A stretch of 64,000 nt of DNA from Erigeron canadensis (taxonomy: Eukaryota > Streptophyta > Magnoliopsida > Asterales > Asteraceae): positions 9,407,765 through 9,471,764 of the forward strand of contig NC_057767.1 in assembly GCF_010389155.1 (NCBI RefSeq). The letters run 5' to 3'. The translations under genes and the position numbers were made by a program. Within the stretch, counting starts at the first letter, position 1. The number at the start of each line of letters is the position of its first letter. This document shows, piece by piece, positions 12,323 to 24,962 of this stretch. A model generated the notes under the pieces. That model had not been told where the DNA came from, searched no databases, and saw only the letters and a list, made by a program, of their open reading frames with translations.

Positions 12323-14362
12323 ATGGAAAATTCAAATGGAACAACGAAGAACAACCTCCAGATTATCAAGTATCCAACTTACCAACCGTACGCGTATACA
12401 AAACCATTATTAGCTTGGTTTGATATACGTGTGTTCTATGTTCGGATTAGCAATTTTATGGTGGAAGGCTACATTCCGGAATATCTCACTCTAAGTCATA
12501 TACCATTAGACCCCGATACCATTCTTGAAGTCAACAGTAAAAGATGCAGCCTTGACTCCGCAGGAAGCTCATGTCGCCTCAAAAGAAACCGAGTTGATAA
12601 AAAGTTTGAAGAAGCTACATTTGTTAGCACAGATAGTATAAGAATATCGGGGAGTGTCAAATTTGAGGTTTTTGATGGTGAAGATCTTATTCTTTCTGGA
12701 GTTTTGGAGATGTCTAAGAATAGCAATGGTTACGTTGGTAAACCAAAGAACAGCGATGTTGAGAGATGGACTATGACATGTGAATCTATGATTGGTGCCA
12801 ACACGCGTATTATCAAGGGGAAACAAATCATGGGTTCTGAGTCAATGTTACCTATGATTGAAGTTTATGTTGCGGGATCCTTTCTGGGTGAACCTGTTAT
12901 CTTGACCAAGACTTTGCAGATTAGTCTCAGAAAAAAGCAAAACCGAAAAGGGACATTGGATCCCATACCTGAGGGTGAGACAGCTGCATCTCAGAGAAAC
13001 ATTGGATATGGACCTAATCTTGATCTTCAGGTATGTTTCGAAATTCAAGATTAACCAATATGGTTTTAGAAGGCGATTACAGTGTACATATTTGTGCTTA
13101 AGACCCTATTTTCTTGTTTGATAATCAGTTGCTTCTCTTTTGGTGGCAAAACCTGCATATTTGGTAATGAGTCAATACGGGTAATTATAGTGGTTGAAAG
13201 CTTCAGATTGGTTTAACCTGAAATTCAAATTATTCGATATGTGTTGATCTTTTCCGTGTTCTTAAAAGAATATATAGACTGAAATCCATCGTGGAAAAGC
13301 AGATTTGTTTGTTTATTTATTAATTTATTATTATTATTATTATTTTGTATAAACTGTGATTGCACATAATAGATATTATTTTTTGTAGTAATAAAATTAA
13401 TTTTTATATCTATGCATCAAAGTGTACCCTTTCTGTCCCTTTTACATGTTTGCCCATTTTAGCGTATTAACACTTTTAGCTTCCATGAGCCATAAACCAA
13501 ATTAGCATGCTCTCATCTAAATGGGTAGAAGTTACTGCCTCTAAACTTGACTTGTGGTTTCATACTCTAGAACCTCAAATTGATGGAGAACATGTTAAAT
13601 AAAAAACTATCTGTTACTTGGTGCCATTTGTATGTGAGATATTCATGGTGATGAAATTATCCATTCAATAGAATTTATGATCTTCAAACTTTTATATAAG
13701 ATGCTGGAAGCTCCGGGCATGTTTTTTTATAAAGATTATATGCTATTAACTTGATGCATGAGCTCTTGGCTTAGTTAATCTCTCTTTTTCTACTCTCTCT
13801 ACACATCTGTTTTGTATTTGTTAAAGAGATCCTTGTGTACAAAGTACAAACCTCTGTAGGTCTGCCTGTTTATTTACATCCTTTTAACAAGCCCCCCTGT
13901 GTATATAGTATTTGATTTTTTCCCCAGTATGAGATGCTTAAGGGTGTAGCTTTCATTTTACATAGTTAAGACTTATTTGTCTATCCTTTTACATAGCTTT
14001 GGAGATCCATCTAGTGGGCATTATGTAGTGTATACCCAAGACTTCCTGCAAGCACCATCTGTTATAGAATATAGATGATGTATCTTTTACTGGTCAGACA
14101 TTTTAACATCTCTTGTGACATGCAGGAACCAGATTACGAACCTTACAAGAACGAAAATGACTATGACTTCCACAATGGCCTTGCTCATTATAGCCAAAAT
14201 GAGTACATGGAAGGGGAAGATGGAGAACTCACATGGTTCAATGCTGGTGTGAGGGTTGGTGTTGGTTTAGGTCTTGGAATTTGCCTTGGGGTTGGAATTG
14301 GAGTTGGTCTTCTAGTTCGTACTTATCAATCTACAACCCGTAACTTCAGAAGACGGCTTTAG
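12323..14362 (+). CDS. At1g01500-type uncharacterised membrane-anchored protein (legacy 'erythronate-4-phosphate dehydrogenase family')
   Basis: Two exons, 12323-13030 and 14126-14362, joined in phase 0 across a 1,095-bp GT-AG intron (CAG|GTATGT; ATGCAG|GAA), give 314 residues. I recognise the plant-specific family from WFDIRVFYVR near residue 33, DSIRISGSVKFEVFDGEDLILSG around 105, the EYMEGEDGELTWFNAGVRVG block at 263 and the C-terminal RTYQ-TTRNFRRR. Residues about 277-300 form one glycine-rich hydrophobic helix followed by a short basic tail, so the protein looks tail-anchored with its N-terminal body in the cytosol (inference). The body resembles a beta-rich domain; no dehydrogenase or cofactor motif is visible, so the legacy enzyme name is doubtful. 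The start is the first ATG after the leader-intron acceptor and matches the family's MENSNG-like beginning. The length is normal and there are no breaks. The next gene is convergent. Confidence 0.88.
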
Positions 14363-15263
14363 AAACTTTTCATATGAAGCTCCTTTTTGTTTTTTCTTGC
14401 TTGATGATATGTTATAGAGTGTGTTGATAGTCGATTGGAATGGTAAAACCACAGACATGAAACTTCTGAGTAATGATTTTGTTTATTGAACTTGTAATCG
14501 TTTGACGTAAATAGATTTTGTTGATCCATAAAACGTCATAGAACGTCATAGGAGTGAACGGTTTTGTGTAATTGTCGAACCTTAAATTTTTTTAGTACTC
14601 GGATATTAATGATATAGTTGTATCAAATTGGATCAAATTCAGGCACATGAATCCCCCTCGATAACCAAAACTGGATGTTATAAGGTGGTGAGTTTGACCT
14701 GTTTGTTGACAATTCAGAAAAGCCATTTACTTTGAACAATTTGACAAGGGTAATTTCAAATCTCAGAAGGATCAACACACAAAGTTACAAGAAAGTATGG
14801 TTTAAATCCATTTGGGCTTATAATCATTTATATTATTTTAAATGTTTTTGCATTATATACTTGAAAATTAGAATGAAGATGCCATAAGTGTCAACTTTAA
14901 CCAAACCAGAAATAAAAATAAAAGTGTCATCGTACCAGACCTGGACCTATTTGACCCTTATGAGAAAGGGTATGTTTTGACTGGCAACCTCTAGTTATAA
15001 TCCTACCCAGTTTGATCAGGATGGAAGTTGTATGCGGAAACATGCAAACGGAGGACCAAAGTTCCGCAATGAAGTTTATCGTTATCAAATGTTATCAAAA
15101 TACAAAAGACAGACACTCAAGGATCAGAAGCAAAATTAGCAGGGAGGACATCACCAATTGGGGTCAAGCCATCATTGATGTAATAGTCAACTAACCATCT
15201 AGCTGTGGGTCAACCAGACCACTTAATTAGCTATAATATTTCACTTTCAGTTGGTTTGCGGGC
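14363..15263. other. convergent 3' region between two genes
   Basis: About 900 bp hold the 3' ends of the At1g01500-like gene and the Sec14 gene. Several AT-rich polyadenylation-like stretches are present. No further gene was recognised. Confidence 0.5.
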
Positions 15264-16898
15264 TCATAAACTATCTGGCTCTGGAGCCACTACTGCACTA
15301 GCAGCATAGCCGGTGGTTGCAGAAGAATTTTTGTCATCAAACCCCCAGAATTTAGCAGCTTTCACGTCATCTTGAGCCATTAATCTTGAAAAATCTTCAT
15401 GGTCATACTTCATGGTTGCTTTTCCACCAAACTCAGTTGGGAGGTTATCCACATCAAAATATGATTGCATTAGCTCTACGCTCTCTTTGTTCTTTGGGTA
15501 CACAAATTTCACCTTCTGGGTTGTTTTTGGGTCCATAAAATATTTAACTACCTGTATATGGATAGAATTAGTGGCGATTTGTAGTGATACATTATAAATA
15601 TAATCTTTAAACACAAATAGTAAATTTGGAAAAAAATGTGCCATTTCCTACGCAGACCTTCCAAAATGTTTCAAAGATCCGTGGTGGAGCATACAAAAAT
15701 GCCACAGCTAGCCTTTGAGGATAATGGTCTTGCAGTATATTGATAGTGTCCCTAGCAGTTCTAATTGGTACGTTGGTACTAAATGACCATCCGGTGAAGT
15801 CTATCAACCATGCCATCTCCTCCTGACCTTCTGGAAGATTAAGCATAGCATTTTCCATCAGGTACACAAGATGTTTGATCTGGTTGTCCATTGATGTTGT
15901 ATTCTGCAAAAAACATATCTGCATAAGTTCTGTGTAATAAATTGGGTGGTTCGAGCGCTGGGTAAACTTCAGGATAAAATCATTTAAAAGGTCTTGTGCG
16001 GTCAAAGTGAACTTTTGGTGACTTTTAACCGATTTTCTTAAAGCCATCATTTTATTTTACCAGTTTGGGATAGTAAACAACTAAAATCACATTCATAAGA
16101 AAATGGTTAAAACTGTCATCTCGTATAGCTACGACTAAAAGAAAAACAAAAATATACCTCCAAAAGTCAAAAGGAAAGTTAAAAATTTTTCAATACCTGC
16201 AATCCTGGTTTCAATACCAGGACAGTCCTTCCAACTCGGTCTCGGAAATTTGCTCTGAATAGTTTCCCGGTTTCACCTTCAACTGCAACTTCAGTCTGCG
16301 GGAAGAAATAGAGAAGAAATTCAAGTAGTTGGAATATGCTATGAATCAGTAACATGAATGAAACATTGATCACTAACCCAACGGATTTCTTCAGGTTTAT
16401 ATGTTGATCTCCAAGCAAGAGTTTCTTCCAACATCTTTTTTGCTTTGTCCACGTTCCAGTTCCGGGCTTCCAAGTATCTTTTCAGGCATGCATCAGTGCA
16501 GTACAATGAGCAACGTCCAGAAAGGGGTCCAAGAGCAGCTTTAAGCTCATTGACCTATGTCGACCACAAGATACCACAGCAGCCATCATGAGATTGTCAG
16601 CACTCGGAAAAATTATATACAAATTTGTCAAATTTGAACATATTTAGGGGTCCAAAAGAAATCCGTCTTACACTCTTACTGATTCATGTAACAAGTTCTT
16701 AATTACTTATTTGATTCAATTATCAACAAAGCATTTCATATATCACGTAGAACTGTCAGAAATGATGCAATAACTTGCCGATACTGAATCCCAGTTTCAA
16801 ATCCTACAACGTGAAGTTACCTTTGATTCGGTTTGCAGCTCAGAAGGTTCCTGCTCTTGCTGTTGCTGAGAAGACCCACGACGCCGAAAAAAGGACAT
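15264..16898 (-). CDS. Sec14-like phosphatidylinositol transfer protein (CRAL-TRIO)
   Basis: Five minus-strand exons, all joined in phase 0: 16898-16821, 16554-16378, 16295-16197, 15903-15658 and 15551-15264, giving 295 residues with stop TGA. Introns have GT-AG ends. Residues 1-26 are a short basic and glutamine-rich leader (MSFFRRRGSSQQQQ). About 27-85 form the CRAL-TRIO N-terminal helical domain, with LKRYLEARNWNVDKA and a LAWR motif. About 90-230 form the lipid-binding CRAL-TRIO fold (WLIDFTGWSF, LQDHYPQRLA, PRIFETFWK, KVKFVYP, LPTEFGG). There is no GOLD or nodulin domain. It belongs to the short plant clade near Arabidopsis At1g22180/At4g08690. Members exchange phosphatidylinositol and other lipids between membranes and link lipid supply to phosphoinositide signalling. 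At the exon 4 end, donor AAG|GTCTGC was chosen over a GTAGG five bases on because it preserves the family's FWKV. Intact and normal in length. Confidence 0.92.
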
Positions 16899-18550
16899 GG
16901 TCTCAAGTAGCGCAACTAAACATACACAACTGAATTATGTATCATAAACATGAAAGCAAAAATCACAAGATTACAAAATATATGGAAGCTTTATCAAATC
17001 AGTAAAAAAAAAAAAATCGGATGAATTAGTGTTCAAAAGTTTGTTCACAAAAATTTGATAGTAAAGGAAATGTTTATACACAAAGCTACTTTACACAAGC
17101 GAAAGTCCACCTCACAATATGCAAAAGTGAATATGATGTTTAAAAAAGATACTAAAACTAGATAAGCAAACTTTATGACAAATACATCTATAAACAAATA
17201 TATCCACTTTATAGAACCAAACTTTGTCTATTATCAAATGCATGTATAGTCGATTCGTCTTATAGACATTGATTCATGAAAGCATCCCAAGACTGCCAAA
17301 CAAGTGATTAGTGACATTTGGTGCTTCAAACGTTCTTATAACTAAAAACATGCAGCAAAAAAAATATCCACAATAATTAACAGTTAAACTACAAGTTGAG
17401 GGAAGCTCACAAACAAAAAGGTCAACCATTTAACAAAATGTAACAAAAAACAGGATGTCGACAATAACATGACACCAGTATGCTTGCTAGCCCCTACATA
17501 TTGTCCTTTTTGGAGTTTTGCGTTATAATATCGGTCCTTAAGCTTTTTGCGTTTTTATCTAAAAGGCGTATATTTTTACACTAGACAACTATTCACACAT
17601 CTATTCGTTGTTGGGCCATCACGAATACCACTAGGCCGAAGACCTTTTTAGGCATTCTATTAGTTTCCAATGCACGATGAAGTCCACAAACACACAAACT
17701 CATCCTTGCCTAAATTTTTTAGTAACACGAGTCCAAAACTAATAATTTCAAATTAAAAACCGAGTCCATGTGTTATTCACAAGAATCACAACATACCTAC
17801 CTGGCTCTAACTCAAACCGAAATCAATCTCGAAAACATGCATTCGCATAAAACTTGCTAACACTAATAATATTACATTTCCTACTTAAATCAACTTTATT
17901 CACAAATGCCCTAATTATTCTCAATATATATATATATATATACAATATATATATAAAATTCCACCAATCAGTACATATATATTAGCCTACATGCATTAAC
18001 CTAAAAAGCAACAATTACAATAATATCTTATAAAAGTAAATAAAAAAACAAAAAAAAAACATTTTATCTTAAAAAAAGCATAACAACAAAATATAAACAG
18101 ATCTTAATCATCGTACATAACGTTAAAACACAAAATATACACAGTAATTATATATACATTTATAGCAGCAAGGTTCAAAATGTATAAATAAATAAATTAG
18201 TTGTTAAATTACTGGTTATACAAACGCACCTTAATTAGAAATATCTGGAGAGAAATGACGATTATACGGAGTAATAAAAGATGAATAATCACAGTGTTAT
18301 GCTTTTGTAGAGATGATTTGAGCTTAACAAAAAAATTATTTATTAATATTTGTGGAAAGTGTGACTTTTTTTTTTTTTTAAATATAAGTTTTTTTTTTGT
18401 CTTTTTAATGGCAATTTATTGATTTAGTTGTGTGGGAGAAAGCGACAGTGTATGCTTGAATGTGATTTGTGTCAGTGTCTTTTGGGTCATGGTATATATT
18501 TGTTTATACTTCTTATAACTATAGAGTTGTATTTATTAAAAAAAGGTTTT
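16899..18550 (-). promoter_or_regulatory. leader and upstream region of the Sec14-like gene
   Basis: No other coding signal is visible. A minus-strand donor-like AAG|GTGCG near 18230, far upstream of the start codon, suggests a long leader intron, so transcription may begin at about 18250-18350. A (TA)n tract lies at about 17925-17960. No TATA box could be assigned with confidence. Confidence 0.35.
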
Positions 18551-18552
18551 GT

Positions 18553-18708
18553 TATAAATAGCCCTTAGGGTTGTCAGTAAAAACTAATTTGGTGTATTAA
18601 AATTTGTACCTTGTTGTTAGAAAAATCAAGGGATGGTTTTTAATATATAATGTACAAGTTTTTAAGCATATAATATGTTGTTAGTGACAGCCCTAAGGGC
18701 TGTTATTA
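18553..18708. mobile_element. MITE with tagcccttagggttgtcag termini
   Basis: Left arm tagcccttagggttgtcag and right arm ctgacagccctaagggct-type sequence (18681-18703) are imperfect inverted repeats of about 25 bp enclosing an AT-rich core. It lies just upstream of the presumed Sec14 promoter. No unambiguous TSD. Confidence 0.55.
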
Positions 18709-19120
18709 TCATTTTCCATTAAAAAAAAGGTTTTTTTCAAAAACCAGGATATAAATCTGGACCGTTGGATCAGATCTAATCTAAGGCCAGATCATTTAAC
18801 AAAAAAAACACGGAGGGGCAAAATGGTAATTATGCACGAACTATATAAAACGAAAAAAGCACACGTCCTCCTCCTTCATTCCCGTTCTCCTCCGTCGACC
18901 AAAACCCTAACCTCCACAAACCACCACCTCCCGTCATCTTTATTACACGAATATTGTTAATCGACGTCAGTAATCAGCATCAAACAATCTCCCTGCCGTC
19001 ATCTTCATCGTCCTTGATTCTATTTGTCCGATTTGGTATTGTTAATCGTTGCCGGAATTCAACGTCAATTAATCTCGCCGTCGTGAATTAAAACAAGAAC
19101 TGATTTCGTATTGTTAATCA

Positions 19121-19932
19121 ATGGAGGAAGAAGATATGATAAGCGATGAAAGTAGGATTGTATGGAATCACATTATTATTGCTTAAAAATCGTATTTAAT
19201 TGCTTAACCCGTGTTTGCTCATGAATTGTTTGATCAAATGCCTGAGAGAAATTAAATTGTAGGTTTGTAATTGATCGGATTGGATCAAGTTGATCCCGAT
19301 TCATTTATGAATAACGAATATATTTCTTAATATTATAGAAACTAGGTTATTACAATAGCGATATGTGGCTAAAACGACATAGGAGATTGTATGCATTGAT
19401 ATACACTAGGGGGACTTTTGACCAGTTTTGTTTTTTGGCTATTGATTTGCTCCATATGATATGAAACTGCTCATATCTGTTATGGTTTAATAACTTAACC
19501 GTCTTGTGATGTTAGGGCCATTACTGTTACAAAGGAATTTAAAATCAGATGGACGAGTAGATACAATACAAGTGCTGCACAACATGAATAAAGGTACAAT
19601 AATACAGTATATAGTAATGCATTCACCAGATTTCATGACATTGAGTAACCTCATGTGTTTGTTTTGGAGTTGTGTCAGATGAAGAGGCTTGGAAAGGAGA
19701 AGCTAGAAAGCATCTACCTGGGTGGAGTGGTGGAGTTAGTACTCATGAAGGTACGTCTAAATTACGTTATCCTTCACATATGTCAAGTAATAGTGATACA
19801 ATAATGTTTCTTGTTTTATATGTTTTAGTGATGGGAGGGCCGAGAAGAGGTGGTTGGGCACCGCCTTCACCTAAGCAGTCAGGAAAGGACTTGGGTGTGA
19901 GAAGGCGACCAAATGGTGGTAAGGATTTTTAG
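19121..19932 (+). CDS. captured or novel gene fragment, glycine/arginine-rich product
   Basis: I do not recognise this product. Candidate exons are 19121-about 19150, 19516-19593, 19679-19750 and 19829-19918, all with GT-AG borders. Internal exons of 78, 72 and 90 bp (all multiples of three) keep one frame open. The predicted peptide starts MEEEDMISDE, continues through VLHNMNKDEEAWKGEA and HLPGWSGG, and ends in a GGPRRGGWAPPSPK segment. A TATA-like ctatataaaa lies at 18841, with CT-rich leader sequence after it. The 3' end is unclear; reading past the last donor meets a stop at 19930-19932. It lies just inside the left TIR of the MULE-like element, so capture from a host gene is likely. It may be transcribed, but no function can be stated. 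Confidence 0.4.
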
Positions 19933-20725
19933 TCACCTAAGATCAAGAGATTTTGAGATGGTCGGTATAATAACCCATGATTAGAAGAGAAGGCAGAGTA
20001 CAACAACTAGGTTTAATCAGCGGGTTTAATAGTTAACAAGGAAAGTATCGCCTTGCTAGGACTCAATATCATCATTGGAGGTATAACTATATCACTCTGG
20101 TCTATTAATTGTGTGTTGTATAGTTCTTACTAGTCTCACTTTTAGTCTCGTTAATCATGTCAGATTCTTGTGGCTGAATATAATATGTGACATTATAGTT
20201 ATTGGTTACAAAATCATAGTTACCGTTTAGACTAAGCATCAGATCACATTCTGGTTATAATCGGTAGTTGATGAAGCAGAGTTTTACGAGTCTTGTGATA
20301 AATATTTAGCTACTGTTAAGGGAGGTTAAACTGGTAGTAACATGTATAGTAATGATGGACTTACTATACTATGATATCGGTTGAGCCAATTTGGGTCAAG
20401 TCAAGGACTGTCCACTTGGGTCTTAGGGTACAGGTACAATGTGGATAAAGAAGTGACTGCAAGAATTATTAACAGTATTCAAATATGGTTTCATAAATCA
20501 GTAGGTTATAGGCGTGTCTACAATTAATATGGTACGTGAGATAATCTGTAAATGATACATGACTCATGATTTTTAGTTGTTTAACTATGTATGGAATGCA
20601 CCAGAAGTTTCTATAAAAGCCAATGAAAATACTGATTTGAGCAATACTTATTTATATGGTTTGAAACTGTGATAAAGTATACTTGCATTAGTTTTGATGA
20701 ACTTAATTAGCTGCTGATGTGTATG

Positions 20726-20760
<35 letters not shown>

Positions 20761-21900
20761 ATGATTGCCTAAGAAATGTCGGGTTATAAATACTTGCTCT
20801 TAAGTACTTCGTTACCAACCAGTGGCCATGCTTTTTCAATATAAGATGTAATACTTATGGATTGGTCTTATATTATATGGTATGAAGGTCTTCACGGAGT
20901 CTTGTTAAAAACAGTTCTTATGTAACAGCCTAACCTCATTACAACTCTTACCTATTTATTGAAGCCACTGATATGTCATATATATATGTATATATAAAAC
21001 AAGCTGGCATATTTTGGAACAGCAACATCAGTTATAGGAGTTGAATGACATTGACTGGCTAGCTGGAATATTTATTTATATCGTTGTCACTTTACATTTT
21101 GGAGCTTATGTTTCTGGTACAGAGTAGTATATAAACCTGGTGGTATTCTAATACCTTTCACATGGGTCGGTTTGTTAAGTCTACTTAAATAGTTACCAGT
21201 TTTGATTTGGCTCACTTGGCTTACTAACTAAAATGGAAAAAATGTATACAAGAATCATTATTAGGATATATTAGAAAATGGGGATTGAGACATTAGGAAA
21301 TGATCGGTAGGATAGTTACAACAAAGTTCTAAATGAAACTCTTCGATGTAGATTGTATTCAGAATTGTGATGATAGTAATTTTGTATGTATACAAAAGTA
21401 GCATATGTTGTACCTTTACAGTCGCAAATACTAAAGTATAGTTTTCACTGACATTGTTTTCAGGTTTTCAATTTCATCTGGAACATCAATGAAATTCCAG
21501 AAAGAAACCAAAAAAGGAGGAAGAAACTGTGGCAGACATGCTTGGGGTCTCGAGGCCTGCCCAAATCATCGTAAATAACCCACCAGTCGGATGATACAAA
21601 GACTGTGCAAATGATAGGCTTGTCATGGGCAGCAAAGATTTTGGAATAAAAGAAAGCCATAAGAGAAAGAAGAACCGTAGTAAGTGTGGAGGTAAAAAAC
21701 ACAATGCAAGGACGTAAAGTAAAGAACGAGTAACAAAGAAACAAAACACTTTATCTAAGGTTGTTGTGAACAATCCACGATGAATTTTTATTTTCATACT
21801 GCTTTAATTGTTTAATAATTATATGCTCGGGTAGTAGTCATTGAACATATGCTATTTGATATTTTGAATTTCCAGACATTTATATGATCATTTGTTTAAA
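19933..21900. other. interior of MULE-like element, no gene assigned
   Basis: AT-rich with a (TA)n-(TG)n microsatellite at about 20727-20762. A GC-richer stretch at 21465-21700 follows a TTTTCAG acceptor-like site and may be a captured exon, but its frames are interrupted and no family could be named. Confidence 0.4.
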
Positions 21901-21924
21901 CACATGATGTCTCACATTGTGTTA

Positions 21925-22240
21925 TAATCAAGGAAAAAGGTAAAAAAGTGAAATAAACACTGTGATTTAATTACTATAGAATTACTTTGTCCAGGTTATA
22001 ATCAATGAAAAAGGGAAAAAAGTGAAATAAACACATTGTATTTTGGCATTCTAAAACATTCAACGTTAATGTGTTTTGAACACCTTGTGTTTAGAAATTG
22101 TAGGAGTTTTTTGGAACCCAAACACAATGTGTATAATGTACAAAAACATCTTGTGTTTAGAAATTGTATGGGTTTTTCGCCCAAACACAATGTGTATAAT
22201 CTATAAAAAGACATTGTGTTTATATTGTATGAGTATTTTG
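21925..22240. repeat. short direct repeats plus degenerate 63-bp repeat
   Basis: A ggttataatcaaggaaaaag-like block followed by gtgaaataaacac occurs twice (about 21920-21960 and 21994-22034). Then units with cttgtgtttagaaattgta and cccaaacacaatgtgtata alternate at about 63-64 bp (22079, 22141, 22207). These resemble the cleaner 63-bp repeat at 25465-25733, so the two lie on either side of the satellite. Confidence 0.6.
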
Positions 22241-22929
22241 AAACCCAAATACATTCTAAAACTTGAGGGAAAGTTACATTCTAAAACCCTAAATGTTAAA
22301 CCCTAAAATGCTAAAGCATACAGATGAGGGACGGATGTATACGATACGCTTAAGGGTTTAAGATCTGAAGTCGTAGGGTTAGCCTAAAGACTAACCTTAC
22401 AACTTCAAACCCTAAACCCTAAGCTACATTGTAAAACCCGAGAGGAAAGTTACATTCTAAAACCCTAAATGCTAAACCCTAAAATGCTAAAGCCTACAAA
22501 TGCGGGACGGATGTATACGGTACGCTTAAGGGTTTAGGGTTTGAAGTCGTAGGGTTAGCCGGCTAACCCTACAACTTAAAACCTTAAACCCTAAGCTACA
22601 TTGCAAAACCCGAGGGGAAAGTTACATTCTAAAACCCTAAATGCTAAACCCTAAAATGTTAAAGCCTACAGATGGGGGCAGATGTATACGGTACGCTTAA
22701 GGGTTTAGGGTTTAAAGTCGTAGGGTTAGCTAGGCTAACCCTACGACTTCAAACCCTAAACCCTAAGCTACATTGTAAAACCCGAGGGGAAAGTTGCATT
22801 CTAAAACCCTAAATGCTAAACCCTAAAATGCTAAAGCCTACAGATGGGGGACGGATGTATACAATACGCTTAAGGGTTTATGGTTTGAAGTCCTTAAAAC
22901 CCTAAACCCTAAGCTACATTGTAAAACCC

Positions 22930-24962
22930 TGTAACACCCCAAGAATTTTTAAGGTAAAAGAAATTAACCCCTTTTTATAGTTTTGTCATTAAATTAATTT
23001 CTTAGTATTTTATTTTTGATTATGGGGTTAATTTAGTTGGAACTTTGGCGGATAGTGAGTATTATTACCCACAAATTTCAGTTGGGTCGTGGCAAGCCAG
23101 GGAAGTGCCAGCCAACTTCTTTTTCCTTGACTCACACTTCCACTTTGTTCTTCAACAATTCCTTCATGCAATTCTTCTACTTCATTTCAAATATTAAGGC
23201 AATTCTCTCTTTAATTCAAGAATAAGAACACCCATATTAATCATCACCATCAAAGAATCTTCAATTAAGAATTCAAAAGCTAGGGTTTGTGGATTTGGTG
23301 GTGGTGGCCGAAAATTGAGAGAAGAAGGGGAAGAAATTGTAGCTTGAAAACCCTAATCTATTATCTTCCATTGATTGAGGTATTGATTTCCCTTAATTTA
23401 GTTTTCTTCTCTCTTTTGAATTTAGGGTTCATGAATGAATCAATTTGGGGGTTTTACTAGAAATTGAATTATGGCTAATTTTCCCCAATTCCTTAGTTAA
23501 CCTAGTTGTCATCGAGTTATTTGATGTGTGGATTATGAAATTTATAAGTTTTATGTGATAATTTGAGTTTGTGAGAAAAGATGAAATTTTGCTAGTTATT
23601 GGAATCTGGATGAAAATGGTAGGATGAACTACCTAATGTTGTTGTTAAAGATGAAAGTAGCTCAATGACAAATGGGTTGGGTTTAGAAAAGGCTAGTAAT
23701 TGAGTATGAATAGGTTAAACTAGTCAATTTGTGAATGAAAGCTTATGCATTTTATGATATGATCATAGGTTGAGCTTGTTGAGCATTATTGTTTAGCTTT
23801 GTTGTCTTTGTTGCGGAGGAGGTGAGTATATTTGCATACCTTTATGTTTATGTTGGATCAATTGACCACATCATGTTGAAGCCTTTTGTCCATGGTGGTT
23901 TTGACCATTTCATGTTGAAGTTTATTTGTCCATGTGTGGTAGTTGATGCGGCATTAGCCCATGTGGGGGCATAATATTTGTTGAGGCCTAAGAACCTCCG
24001 AGGCCTAAGAACCCCGATAGTTGATCTATTGAGGCCTAAGAACCTCCGGTGGCCTAAGAATCCCGATAGATGATCATGATTATGTTGTTTAGCTTATATG
24101 GATCCATATATGTGATGTTAGTGTGCAAGGTGAATATGTAAATGTGACATGACGATGCCATAGGTTACATGTGAAAGTCCTTGTACTTTGCTCTCCTTCG
24201 TATTCGTAAATGTATGCAAGTATATTCACTAAGCCTTTGCTTATGTTTTAGTTGTTTACTCTTTTATAGGTAGTTCCGGAAGAAGGAACTAGTGTGGTTG
24301 ATATTGAAAGATTTGATAGAGCTTGAAGTGGTATTTTGCAAGATTTGAAGGTATTAGGTCATTCATGGACGAATGGCTAGTTTTGGCTTTTAGAGGCTTA
24401 GAAGTCCATCTCCCTTTGGCTCTTGATACTTTTCGTTTTGATGGTCTTGTTTTGGTCAAATTGTGTAAATGGGCAAGTGTAAGTTTCAGCAAATTGTGAA
24501 GTTGTATTTAGACAAAAATAGCGTCAAATGGGTAAATGACCCATTCTTTGTGTTCAACGGTTTGGAAACTAGACTAAATCGTAATTATGTATACAACGTG
24601 TTTGTAATGTTGTTGGTAATCTCTGGAAAGTGTTTGGTAAAGTTCGTTTTGAAATTTGAATGTCACAAGTTCGATTTAGTGTCAAAAATGTTTTAGGGTT
24701 GCTGATGTGCTGCCTACTGCGGCACAGTGCGGGTGATTTTACCCACTGCGGCGTAGTGGTTTTCCTCGACCTGAATTGATGTTGTTCCCACTGCGGCGCA
24801 GTGGGAGGGTGTCGAGCCTCCTGCGGCGCAGTGGGGCTTTGTCCCTTTCTTTGCCGAGGCTTTCCACTGCTGCGCAGTGGGGAGTGCTCGACCCACTGCG
24901 ACGCAGTGGGGTGTAAAAATTTTTTTTTTCAGTATTTCGGTTTATCGAGGCTAGTCCTTTCA
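22930..24962 (+). mobile_element. solo LTR (family B) inserted in the satellite
   Basis: Starts TGTAACACCCC and closely matches the 3' LTR at 57280-59325 over its first 1.9 kb, including the splice-like motifs and palindrome block. It ends at CTTTCA, about 100 bp short of the other copy's GGGGTGTTACA end. Flanking AACCC occurs on both sides (22925-22929 and 24963-24967), and the satellite continues in phase, so the insertion looks precise. No internal coding region is present. A 62-codon frame at 23037-23225 is a shadow. Confidence 0.75.
24714..24912. repeat. palindrome array in LTR family B, copy 1
   Basis: Six imperfect palindromes of the form ccactgcgNcgcagtgg in under 200 bp (near 24716, 24741, 24790, 24818, 24863 and 24892), separated by 15-35 bp of unrelated sequence. 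They are far more GC-rich than the surrounding LTR. Confidence 0.85.

Noticed and set aside
12496..13048. Three minus-strand frames of 66-85 codons
   Set aside because: Antisense shadows of exon 1 of the At1g01500-like gene.
15412..15597. Plus-strand 61-codon frame
   Set aside because: Shadow of the last Sec14 exon on the opposite strand.
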